Assembly (NCBI GenBank): GCA_963920525.1
Contig: OY986436.1
Location: 32,679,648-32,743,647 of the forward strand
Length of the DNA stretch: 64,000 nt
Direction of reading: 5' to 3'
From: Dichetophora obliterata
Taxonomy: Eukaryota; Arthropoda; Insecta; Diptera; Sciomyzidae
The notes below the pieces were generated by a model that had not been told where the DNA came from, did no database searches, and saw only the letters and a program-made list of their open reading frames with translations. How positions within the stretch are numbered: position 1 is the stretch's first letter; every line of letters starts with the position of its first letter. Both the position numbers and the translations under genes were made by a program. Positions 56,568 to 64,000 of the stretch are shown piece after piece.

Positions 56568-56812
56568 ATTATGTTCACAACAATTTTCAATCTAAGCACA
56601 TACATTTCATTCGTTGTTAAGACTCTTTCTGTTATTAACAAAATTGTAAGGAAAAGAGCTTTTAAATTTGCAGCAGAATACGAAATCTTAACAAATTGTT
56701 AATATTTACTATTTTGTTAATGTGGTGAGCTTAGTTAAGCTGCCAGAATAGGGCTGCTAATGTCAGCATTTATTTTAGCGCTTTATGTTAACCTTTTTCG
56801 TGTTAACTTACA

Positions 56813-57821
56813 ACCTGCGCTCGTTGTACTGCAGATCGTACAGTTAGTGGGCTTGTAGTATAAGTACGAAGCTGTTTTGATATTTTGTCTCATCGTAATA
56901 TAAATTTGATAGTTAGTGGTACACTGCAGTGAGAAATCCTCAGTAATACAAGTATAAAGCCAGTTTACGTAGTAGTAGCCTTCGACTGGTTTCAAAAAGA
57001 CTAGACCAAAACAAGTACTAGCATATAACTAATATGAAAACTATTAGAATTGAACTGGATAAAATAATACTAATATGAAGCTGGTCAATACTAAACTAGT
57101 ATTTAACTAGTTAAAAATATACTAGCACAAACGTGCCTCAAATCATACCAGTAAAAATTCTTGTTTTGATTATACTAGTTGTTCGACGGCTCTTTTTAAC
57201 AGACTGTAACACTTACCTTTCCCTTTTAAAAAACACCAAAAAAGCCGAATTTTAAATTTATTTTCGCAAAAACTTAGTGTTCGCTTTATATTATATTTTT
57301 TTTATCGATTTGTTTTAATGACATGCTTAATATAAACATTCTATTTCTCCTTTCGACACAGTAAAAAACTATGTGAAAGAACACACTAGCAATAAAATAT
57401 TATTTCACCAATATGATTTACATAGGTAATAAGTCTGGACATGCAAAGATCATCATACGTAATCTAAACAATCTAGACTGAAATAATGCCGGTATCAACA
57501 CTAGTATTTTACTGGTTTAAAAGTTACTACTATCACAACTAGTTCAAACTATGCCAGTAAAAATACTACCTCAATTCATATCGAGAATGGGACAATTGTA
57601 TTTTCCTATGACATCAACACAGTTTGCGCAATTTAAGAAGCATTTGAGCTAAACTAGTACTGGTATTTTTTGACCTAGTACATTTACTAGTATATTAACT
57701 AGTTGGCTACACTGCAGGTAAGTGTTTGTCAAATTTCGTTATTGTTATTTGTTCGTCGAAGTGCAGTTCGTCGTGAAGAAAAATTACTTCGAATGAAATA
57801 TTTATAAATTTTTTAGAATTA
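56813..57821. repeat. ACTAGT-rich tract
   Basis: ACTAGT or TACTAG occurs more than ten times between 57010 and 57710 (for example AAACTAGTATTTAACTAG, AACTAGTTCAAAC, TTTACTAGTATATTAACTAG), mixed with ACTGGT and CCAGTAAAA. Clustered, bidirectional motifs like this are typical of subterminal regions of hAT-type elements. The right edge reads GGCTACACTG near 57707-57716. A candidate left end with a matching TSD was not found. Confidence 0.5.
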
Positions 57822-57825
57822 TTAA

Positions 57826-58335
57826 CCCTCTAATGCCACATTTTTTGTTTTTACTTCAAATCAGATTAATCTAATCAGATTATACTAATTTGGGAACGAG
57901 AAAAACGAATCTGAAGTTCGTTTAAATTTTTATTTTTCGTTCATGATTTACAGGTGAAAATGTCTACTATAGATAAAAATCTTAACGGTTTTGTAACACC
58001 TTGCATTTTTTTACATATTTTTTTATCTCAATTAAAAGAAAAAACATTTTCTTAGTCACTAGTATTTTTTTTTAATTCGATCTCACTTCAATTAATGTAC
58101 TTTTTTATTGACCGACAAAAGAGCTAAAAATTAGAGTAAAAAATTAATTGAATTCGAAAAAAATAATGAAATTTTAATTCAAATCGACGTAATTGTCAAA
58201 CAGAGCATGCTAGCTCCAAGCGAAAAAAACTGAAATGTAACTTTAAAGGAAACCATTTGAAAAAATTTCCACATACTACGGTTGTATAGCGATCGGCGTG
58301 AACCTCTCCTATAGGTGGACCTGGGCATTAGAGGG
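57826..58335. mobile_element. TTAA-flanked MITE with CCCTCTAATGCC ends
   Basis: TTAA lies at 57822-57825 and 58336-58339. The left end CCCTCTAATGCCACA and the right end, on the minus strand, CCCTCTAATGCCCAG match over 13 bp without mismatch. 510 bp, non-coding. Ends beginning CCCT with TTAA targets are the signature of piggyBac-type MITEs. Confidence 0.85.
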
Positions 58336-58339
58336 TTAA

Positions 58340-58846
58340 TTAATATTTATTAATTTATATTTATATAGAATTTTTATATATTAATCAATTTTTTTTCTCA
58401 TCCCACATTATTGTGCGTCTTCTTATTCTAATATTCCTTTTGCTTTTTTCATAATTTTCTTCAAGAATTTTGCTAAGGACCGTGTCTATCGCATACATCT
58501 TTACTATTCAAAGGTTGCACAAAAATAATGTTTAATATGGTACACAATTGAAAATAACTTTTTTTAATTATAGTTATATATAAAAGGACGCCAAATGCAT
58601 GACTTGCCCGGGGCGCCTAGATGGATAAGGCTGGCTCTGGATTCAGTTCTCTACTATTTGTGTCTAAACATTTTAATAACACGCTCAACACAATTGATCA
58701 ATAGATACTCGATCAAAGCTTAAATAGCCAATTCATTTTTTCCCTTCAATAGCTTAAATAGCCAATTCATTTTTTTTTTCGTCATTAAAAGTGAAACAAA
58801 TCCAGATATTCGTGAATAATTTTACTATTTTGCAAGTTAAGTTTAT
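58340..58846. other. AT-rich stretch with a 25-bp direct duplication
   Basis: AGCTTAAATAGCCAATTC followed by ATTTTTT appears twice (about 58717 and 58750), 33 bp apart. No gene or TSD seen. Confidence 0.6.
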
Positions 58847-59066
58847 CAGCCCAGTTCTGAATCATTTTTCCTGGGGAATCAAAAAAGGGAGTTTTCATTT
58901 TTAAAACAAAGTTCAAAAACATTTTGGAAATTTTTAATGCCAATTTGTATATCGACCGTTAATATTCATGATTGTTAACAAAAAAATATTATATCTTTAT
59001 CTGCTGTCTTAAAAATGAAAACTCCTTTTTCCAATTCCCCGGGAAAAGTCATTCAGAATTGGGCTG
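58847..59066. mobile_element. 220-bp MITE with CAGCCCARTTCTGAAT ends
   Basis: The left end CAGCCCAGTTCTGAATCAT and the right end, on the minus strand, CAGCCCAATTCTGAATGAC are inverted repeats whose similarity extends about 60 bp into each side (AAGGGAGTTTTCATTTTTAA). TAT flanks both sides (58844-58846 and 59067-59069), a 3-bp TSD. Ends and TSD length resemble the element at 48545-56756. Confidence 0.82.
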
Positions 59067-59095
59067 TATATGTTAAATTTGTTAAGGGCAAGTTC

Positions 59096-59530
59096 TCATA
59101 TAGAGGTATAAAAGCACGGTGATGTTCTTGATTTTTGTTTTTCATAGAAGGAAGAAATTAAAACCTTGGATTCTTAAAGTGTGGAAATTTTTTTTTTTGT
59201 GTATTAAAGTGCAATGTGAAGTGGCAATACGTCGTCAAACGTCACGTTAAAAAAAAAGTACCAAATGTTCTCCATCGCACTCCTCCATCTTTCTCCTATT
59301 GTATCCATAGGTTTTGGATACAATAAATTGTATCTTCTTTAAGATAAAAAAAAATTAAGCCAATATATTCAGTAGTTGTTAAAATATCCAGTTTGAAAAA
59401 CATGATTTTTCAGAAAACGCGTTTTAAGATTTGGTTAACGATTTTTTCGAGTGCGTTTATAAAAATATGTGATCCTTTTGTATGCGATAACTTTTTTATG
59501 CAATTTTTATCGGCTAAACTCGGTCGACTT
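59096..59530. mobile_element. Truncated relative of the 27782-28722 MITE
   Basis: TTAA at 59092-59095 is followed by GGGCAAGTTCTCATATAGAG, like the right end of the 27.8-kb element. Shared landmarks follow in the same order (CGTCAAACGTCACGTT, TTCGAGTGCGTTTATAAA, GCAATTTTTATCGGCTAA). The other end is missing, so this copy is truncated near 59530. Confidence 0.7.
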
Positions 59531-59659
59531 ATTTTTCATCATTGTTTAATGGTTTATCTAAAATAAACTGGTCAGAATGTTGGTTTGTTGAATTCGTCTA
59601 TTTAAAAACTAAATTTTTCCAAAAAAAATATAAAAAAACTTGTTCAATATGCATGTTCC

Positions 59660-60175
59660 CTTGCGCACACGTTACGTTATCAATAAAAACCGTTCTTAAT
59701 TTACTCAGTCTGTAAAATTGGCACTTAAAAAACAGAACAGAGTTTACAGCAAGTGGAAACAACACCAAAATTTACTGAACTGGGAGGAATATAAAAAAGC
59801 CAGGAATGAAGCTACAAATTTTATTGGGATTTCCAAAAAGTTGTTCTTTATGTCAAAATTAAATCCGATTTTGCCATCTAAACACTTTTGGAACAATCTG
59901 AAAAGCTTAGGTGTATAAGAAACCGATTAGTGTGAAATTAACAAAACCTTTCTAAATGATTACTTTTTTTCTACGGCCTCCTTTATATCTGCGTATGTTG
60001 ATAAACCTTTCATTATGTGTTCCCCATGAGTTTCAATTTAAATTTACAGTGAGTAAAATATACGTAGCACGTTGCATTAAAATAATTAAATCAAGCGCCA
60101 CTGGTGTTGATAGCATCTAAACTAAATTTAATAAATATATTTTGCCATATGTACCGACTCCACTTGCTCATATTA
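59660..60175 (+). pseudogene. LINE polymerase fragment, 5' part
   Basis: A frame from 59718 encodes QNRVYSKWKQHQNLLNWEEY, KKARNEATNFIGISKKLF, and FWNNLKSLGV, typical of the LINE segment before the reverse transcriptase. It continues after stops with IKSSATGVDSI and NKYILPYVPTPLAHI up to 60175. The frame then continues after the DNA insertion at 62975. Several stops make it inactive. CR1- or jockey-like is likely. Confidence 0.72.
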
Positions 60176-60198
60176 CACAGTGTGTAATTTTTGAAGTC

Positions 60199-60500
60199 AT
60201 GGCAAAATAACCATATACGGACATCACAACGTGATAAAACATCAAAAAAAAGACCCTTGTCTCCCAGTTTTGCCCAAAGTCCTCCAGGTTTTTTTTATGG
60301 GCCCCCAAAGATGTGGGGCCACGGTGTCTTTTTTGCAAAAAAAATATCATTTTCTCAAGCTCATATCTTGCAAACCATTCGGAATTTTGATTTACTCTCT
60401 GAGGCAAAGTTGTAGCTCTTGTCATAAAAAACAAAAATTGTATAAAATCATATAAAATCAAAAAAACTTCATCTCAAAATTGCAAAAAATTTTAAAAAAT
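60199..60500. repeat. Left long terminal inverted repeat
   Basis: Matches 62670-62950 in inverted orientation with scattered differences. Opposite-strand short frames here (60168-60461, 60191-60415 and others) are by-products of the repeat, not genes. Confidence 0.85.
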
Positions 60501-60646
60501 TCAATTTTTTTACCTTTTTTCCCTTGTTCAGGTCCATAGGTAGCAAACCGTTCAAAATTCAAGGAAATAATCAACTACAAAAATAAACCTAAGATCTCAA
60601 TAAATAACTTTTAAGCACATATAAAGTTCCTAGGAATGATTCTTAA

Positions 60647-61916
60647 CACCGTTTAGGTAGCGCTTAGGTAGCCGCAAAAGTGAAAAATTTCCCGAAAATT
60701 TTTTAATTTCATTTGTTTTTTCTTTACTTCAACATTGAGATACTATAAAGCCTTCTCCCGTAAGTGAAAAGGCATAATGAAAGGCATTTATAATGAAAAG
60801 GCATAAAAGGCATTTAGTAATAATGATTCAGTGTTGTAGGGATTAGTAGTCTCAGCAGGGATGGCACTACAATACTATGCTATCTATTACAAAAATTAAA
60901 AAAAAAATATTCGTATTATGTTTATAATGTTGATGGCCCTGGACTAACAAATCGCACTCTCTTAAGTTGTGGATCCAAATCGTCGTCCGAATCTGACTCT
61001 GATTCAGAACATATGGTGTCCACAGGCACGTTACTTCCAGACTGCCCTCCATCATCAGCTTTTTCTTCTTCAGATACTTCATTAACATCATACAGGGTGA
61101 TCTTGTGACTCCACCAACATACCTCAAATGAATTAGCAAAGAAATCAAAAAAAGGAATGCATCAATAAAATTGATCTCTGCAAGCAATGCAATGCGTCGA
61201 GTTTTTTGCTTTTGTACTGTTTTTCCATGGGCATTGTGGTTTGGTGAAACCGTTCTCCTTGCTCATCGGATTCGGTAGGGAGTTGTTTGATAAAATCGTC
61301 AAAATGAAAATGAAGATTTTTGTTCCTCTCAGCATATCGATTTAGACCACATGTGTAATTTACGCATGCACAGCAACTAGTTTCATTATGATCACCTGGG
61401 AGCTTAATCCAGTTTACCGGCTTACAATACTTCATACTATGTTTGCCTCCACTCAACCATACCATGAGATTGTTATAACATTGGCGACACACTCTATTAG
61501 GTCTGTAGTTTTCACCGGTCAAGTCTACTTCGTCGAAAATAACTTATATGCTCTCTTGAATTGACTAGTTAAAAGATTCTTTCCCTTTTGCAATGTTGTA
61601 GAACTTTTTTTCTGATTTTATGACCGCAAACGTAGAAAAATAAATCAATATTTTCACACTGCATATTGAAATTGTCAGTTGCCAATGTTGTGTACGAATT
61701 ATTCTGTAGCAATTTCACTTTTTTTTTACTTTCACTTTATAACTTTCACCGCTGAGCTGTCGATGACGTCGCGCTGTGTAATGCCTCGATGTGAGCGTCG
61801 TGTCGCTTTTATATTGTGTGCTGCGTCCCTTGTTGCGTGTGCTGAGCTTACTGCATTGCCTGTGCTGCTGCGGTCGGTGCGTGATCGCGTGATACCTAAG
61901 CGCTACCTAAACGGTG
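60647..61916 (-). mobile_element. TTAA-flanked element with perfect 24-bp ends, nested
   Basis: TTAA lies at 60643-60646 and 61917-61920. Both ends read CACCGTTTAGGTAGCGCTTA followed by GGTA, a perfect 24-bp inverted repeat. It lies inside the CACAGTG-ended element and carries the deletion-fused gene at 60930-61550 on the minus strand. Perfect ends suggest recent movement. Confidence 0.85.
60930..61550 (-). pseudogene. Deletion-fused transposon protein with a CxxC region and GERFHQ motif
   Basis: The minus-strand frame (from about 61545, DEVDLTGENYRPNRVCRQC) has paired cysteines, then GGKHSMKYCKPVNWIKLPGD, SCCACVNYTCG, then LHFHFDDFIKQLPTESDEQ, GERFHQTTMPMEKQY. A C-terminal acidic tail (ICSESESDSDDDLDPQL) is readable in a second frame down to about 60930. 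In a protein family common in arthropod genomes the Cys-rich start and the EQGERFHQ end lie several hundred residues apart, so I infer that the middle was deleted. No Met start is obvious. Function of the family is unknown to me. Confidence 0.6.
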
Positions 61917-61927
61917 TTAACCCTTAG

Positions 61928-62669
61928 ACAATCACATGGTTCTGGCCAGGCATATATCATTTTTGAGCGTTAACTAAACATACAAGGCATTCAACATGAC
62001 AAGAGCTACAATGTGAATTCAATGCAGATGTTTGCTTCCAGGTAGTTTTTTGATAGAAGTTTTTTTGATATTATATGTTCACAATTTCATCCTTATGACA
62101 AGAGCTAAAATGTGTTTCCAGGTATTTTTTTTTTATATTTTGGGTTGTTTTTATGTGAATTTAATGCAGATGTTTGCTTCCAGGTAGTTGTTTGACAGTT
62201 TGGGCATGTGAACTCACCCACCAGCTTGAGAATTTTTATTAGGATGCGCTTACTGATGAAGGTACAGTGCACTCACACACTCGGCCTCCTGACTGACAAT
62301 TATTTACGTTCAAAGTTTTGAAATAAACCTTTTTTTTAAGAAATCGCTTATTTTCTTACACTTCAATTGTTTTTTTACTAGGGCGGTTTTTTGAGAAAAC
62401 CAGATTTTTATTAATAAAGTGAGGTTAAAGAATCTTTTTTTTTAATTTGCCCCAATGAGTTAATAAAAATTAGCATATTTATATGCAGATTTATAGCGTT
62501 TTCAAAGGTCTTCTCAACGATACTCATCTCAACCACCAACCATCTCAACCGCTGTAAGCCCTACCAGGCCAAAGAAAATTGGCGCATTTTTCATAAAGTA
62601 AATTTATTCGTTAAAACGGAAAATAAAAAAACGCTTTTTGGGCCATTTTTCGCTCATTTTTCAAAGTTT
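61928..62669. repeat. Interior of the CACAGTG-ended element with imperfect direct repeats
   Basis: A block near 61990-62060 (ACATGACAAGAGCTACAATG ... AATGCAGATGTTTGCTTCC) partly recurs near 62095-62190. No coding similarity. Confidence 0.55.
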
Positions 62670-62950
62670 TTTGCGATTTTGACCTTGAAGATGAAGTTTT
62701 TTGTTTTATATGTTCGCAATTTTTGTTTTTTATGACAAGAGCTACAACTTTGCCTCAGAGAGTAAATCAAAATTCCGAACGGTTTGCAAGATATGAGCTT
62801 AAGAAAATGATAATTTTTTTGCAAAAATGGCACCGAGGCCCCACATCTTTGGAGACCCATAAAAAAAACCTGGAGGACTTTGAGCAAAACTGGGAGACAG
62901 GGGTCTTTTTTTTTTTTATTTTATCACGTAGTGGTGTCCGTATATGGTTA
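62670..62950. repeat. Right long terminal inverted repeat
   Basis: Inverted partner of 60199-60500. The heptamer CACAGTG (minus strand) ends at 62971, but the spacing from heptamer to the conserved AAATAACC is 11 nt here against 22 nt on the left. Confidence 0.85.
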
Positions 62951-62971
62951 TTTGTTTCGTGTTGCACTGTG

Positions 62972-63010
62972 TTATAAACCACTGTTTTACATCTTCCAGG
63001 TATCCTGGAA
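62972..63010 (+). pseudogene. LINE polymerase fragment, continuation
   Basis: INHCFTSSRYPG is encoded directly after the DNA element, in frame with 59660-60175. LINE similarity stops near 63010, where the 10-bp repeat TCCAGGTATC (62996-63005 and 63011-63020) marks a junction, probably with the next LINE. Confidence 0.6.
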
Positions 63011-63436
63011 TCCAGGTATCAGTTGATCTCGTATATTAGTTGGTGTCGGTTGTGTTTTATCGTGTTATGTAAAAGCCTTTGTTTGTTATATTCGTGAGTG
63101 TATAAAACAGTTTCAATATCGTAATTACTTAAATATTATATTGTACTTACTAATATCATTAATATACAACTATTCTATTAAATAATAATTGTGCATTTAA
63201 GTTGTGTAAGTTTAGTTCTTGCATATAAACTTTGTTTAACTTGTTTAGTTAATGCAGTGTTGTTGTTTTTGCATGCTTACTGTGTTTTAGTTTCTTCTTT
63301 GTGCGGTGATTTGTTTATCTTCAGCTCAGTGAGTGTTGTTTTTGTTTTTTAGTTTCTACTAAACTGTGCACAAACTGCCTGAATATAATAACCCTAAAAG
63401 CACATTTTGCATCTGCTCATTTTTTAAAAATTAAAC
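63011..63436 (+). other. 5' untranslated region of a LINE
   Basis: T-rich, GT-rich sequence without frames precedes the ORF at 63437. I infer it is the LINE's own 5' region because ORF1 starts soon after and the upstream LINE similarity ends near 63010. Confidence 0.45.
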
Positions 63437-64000
63437 ATGGATTATTTTTCTGCAGAAAATATCGTTGCTTGTTCTTTAGACGAACTTTGCAAAAGCCAAA
63501 ACATTCTGAACCCCCTGTTCAGCTGTTCTGGTCCATGTGAGCAAATGTTTCATGCATCTTGTGCCGGTATTTCCAAGTCATGCCTTGACGACTTAAAATC
63601 TCTGCGATCAGGTCTTCGCTGGTACTGTGCTTCGTGTAGGGCACTTTCCCCAGATGAACTTTATTCAAAAATTAAGCTTTTTGGGGAAAGTCTTAACTCG
63701 TTAAACAACAATTTTCGAGAAATTGTAACATTTTTTAGTGAAGTTAGGGCCGCACCCAGTACCAGCGTCTACGCTGAAAATTCCATTTCGGAAATTATCC
63801 CGCTTGCTTTGTCACGGACTGTTTCTTCCGGGACACAAACAATCCTTTCATCAGAAGACCATATTATCTCAAAAAGAAAGAGAAAAAATAAAAAAACTAA
63901 TAAGAATCATCTGGATCTACTTCTCAGGCCAAGCAGCCCTCAGCACCGCTTTTGAACAGGAACACTCCAGTTACTTCCTCGTCACCTTCTAACATTCCTT
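63437..64000 (+). CDS. LINE ORF1 with a PHD-type finger, runs off the window
   Basis: The ATG at 63437 (MDYFSAENIVACSLDELC) leads to a PHD-like finger: SCSGPCEQMFHASCAGI and WYCASCRAL. A helical stretch (IKLFGESLNSLNNNFREIV) follows, then a basic segment KRKRKNKKTNK. This frame stops at 63955. A one-base shift near 63905, in an A-rich run, gives a continuation SSGSTSQAKQPSAPLLNRN, VTSSSPSNIP that stays open to the window edge, so the listed stop is probably a frameshift in this copy. PHD-bearing first ORFs are known from CR1-like LINEs. The protein would bind the element's RNA. ORF2 would lie beyond 64000. Confidence 0.68.

Larger units (their letters stand above)
48545..56756. mobile_element. 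MITE with CAGCCCTATTCTGG ends, host to a LINE
   Basis: The left end CAGCCCTATTCTGG (48545) and the right end, on the minus strand, CAGCCCTATTCTGGCAGC form a perfect 14-bp inverted repeat; both continue with AGCTTAAC-rich sequence. Flanks TTA and CTA fit a 3-bp TSD with one change. Its own length without the LINE is about 545 bp. A 3-bp target fits PIF/Harbinger-type elements, but no transposase is present. The element at 58847-59066 has related ends. Confidence 0.75.
40130..56808 (-). mobile_element. Env-bearing gypsy-group LTR retrotransposon, broken by several insertions
   Basis: Two LTRs start AGTTAAGTTC and end GTGTTAACT (plus-strand reading). The 3' LTR is 40130-40432; the 5' LTR is 48301-48541 plus 56760-56808. 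Flanks CACA (40126-40129) and TACA (56809-56812) fit a 4-bp TSD with one change. Between them on the minus strand are a primer-binding site, repeat-rich leader, pol C-terminal fragments and an env. Gag, protease and reverse transcriptase are not recognisable. Insertions: a mariner in integrase, an unknown block in the RNase H-integrase linker, and the five-deep nest in the 5' LTR. Family placement rests on env and integrase motifs. The copy is dead. Confidence 0.88.
48301..56808 (-). repeat. 5' LTR of the gypsy-group element, split
   Basis: 48301-48541 matches the first ~240 bp of the 3' LTR and 56760-56808 matches its last ~50 bp (GTCAGCATTTATTTTAGCGC ... TTTTTCGTGTTAACT). The break is at GTAGAC|CTA, where the MITE inserted with a 3-bp duplication (TTA at 48542-48544, CTA at 56757-56759). 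Confidence 0.92.
60176..62971. mobile_element. CACAGTG-ended DNA element with ~300-bp inverted repeats
   Basis: Both ends begin CACAGTG. Long inverted repeats at 60199-60500 and 62670-62950 share blocks such as ATAACCATATACGGACA, CCTCCAGGTTTTTTTTATGG, TTTGCAAAAAAAATATCATT and GAGGCAAAGTTGTAGCTCTT. Flanks TTA at 60173-60175 and 62972-62974 make a 3-bp TSD. Removing the element and one TTA joins the LINE reading frame (PLAHI into INHCFTSSRYPG), which confirms the boundaries. CACAGTG ends and a 3-bp TSD suggest a CACTA/Chapaev-like group. No transposase of its own is seen; the gene inside belongs to a nested element. Confidence 0.82.

Noticed and set aside
60168..60461. Frames on both strands in the long inverted repeats as genes
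   Set aside because: Mirror frames appear in both repeats (60.2 and 62.8 kb) and lack motifs.

Overview
The window reads as a transposon-rich, AT-rich intergenic or heterochromatic block of a dipteran insect. A tephritid-like fruit fly is my best guess, inferred only from the mix of elements: BEL/Pao, an env-bearing gypsy group, LOA-type LINEs, Transib, hAT, mariner and piggyBac. I found no host protein-coding gene, no rRNA or tRNA gene and no CRISPR array. Nearly every open frame with recognisable protein similarity belongs to a mobile element. Assignments come from reading motifs, terminal repeats and target-site duplications (TSDs) by eye; nothing was searched against a database.

Layout. 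0.7-2.8 kb: a hAT-type element with an 8-bp TSD sits inside the terminal repeat of a MITE. 3.3-7.2 kb: a roughly 200-bp repeat family is split by a three-unit repeat element and by a decayed piggyBac transposase gene. 9.0-9.6 kb: a TTAA-flanked MITE with an internal hairpin. 9.8-12.3 kb: a BEL/Pao remnant (gag plus one LTR) with a GGGTA-type array where pol should be. 12.8-17.6 kb: a hAT-type element holding a TTAA-type MITE, which holds a near-complete Transib element. The Transib open frame of 502 codons keeps all RAG1-like catalytic and zinc-binding residues, and both ends look like recombination signal sequences. 18.7-19.6 kb: a LINE fragment. 20-37 kb: mostly AT-rich sequence with tandem repeats, hairpins and MITEs. 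37.7-39.2 kb: a hAT-type element carrying a LINE 3' end.

40.1-56.8 kb is one env-bearing gypsy-group retrotransposon on the minus strand, heavily interrupted. A mariner splits its integrase, a 2.4-kb block of unknown origin splits the RNase H-integrase linker, and its 5' LTR carries a five-deep nest: LTR, then a MITE with CAGCCC ends, then a full-length LOA-type LINE, then a hAT element, then a mariner. Most junctions are marked by a TSD. Removing the hAT element together with one TSD copy restores the LINE ORF1 frame exactly.

57.8-64 kb holds a TTAA MITE, a second CAGCCC-ended MITE, a partial copy of the 27.8-kb element, and a LINE split by a CACAGTG-ended DNA element with about 300-bp inverted repeats. 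Inside that DNA element is a TTAA-flanked element encoding a deletion-fused transposon protein. The window ends in the first ORF (PHD finger) of another LINE. The TSDs give a relative order of insertion and are the strongest evidence here.
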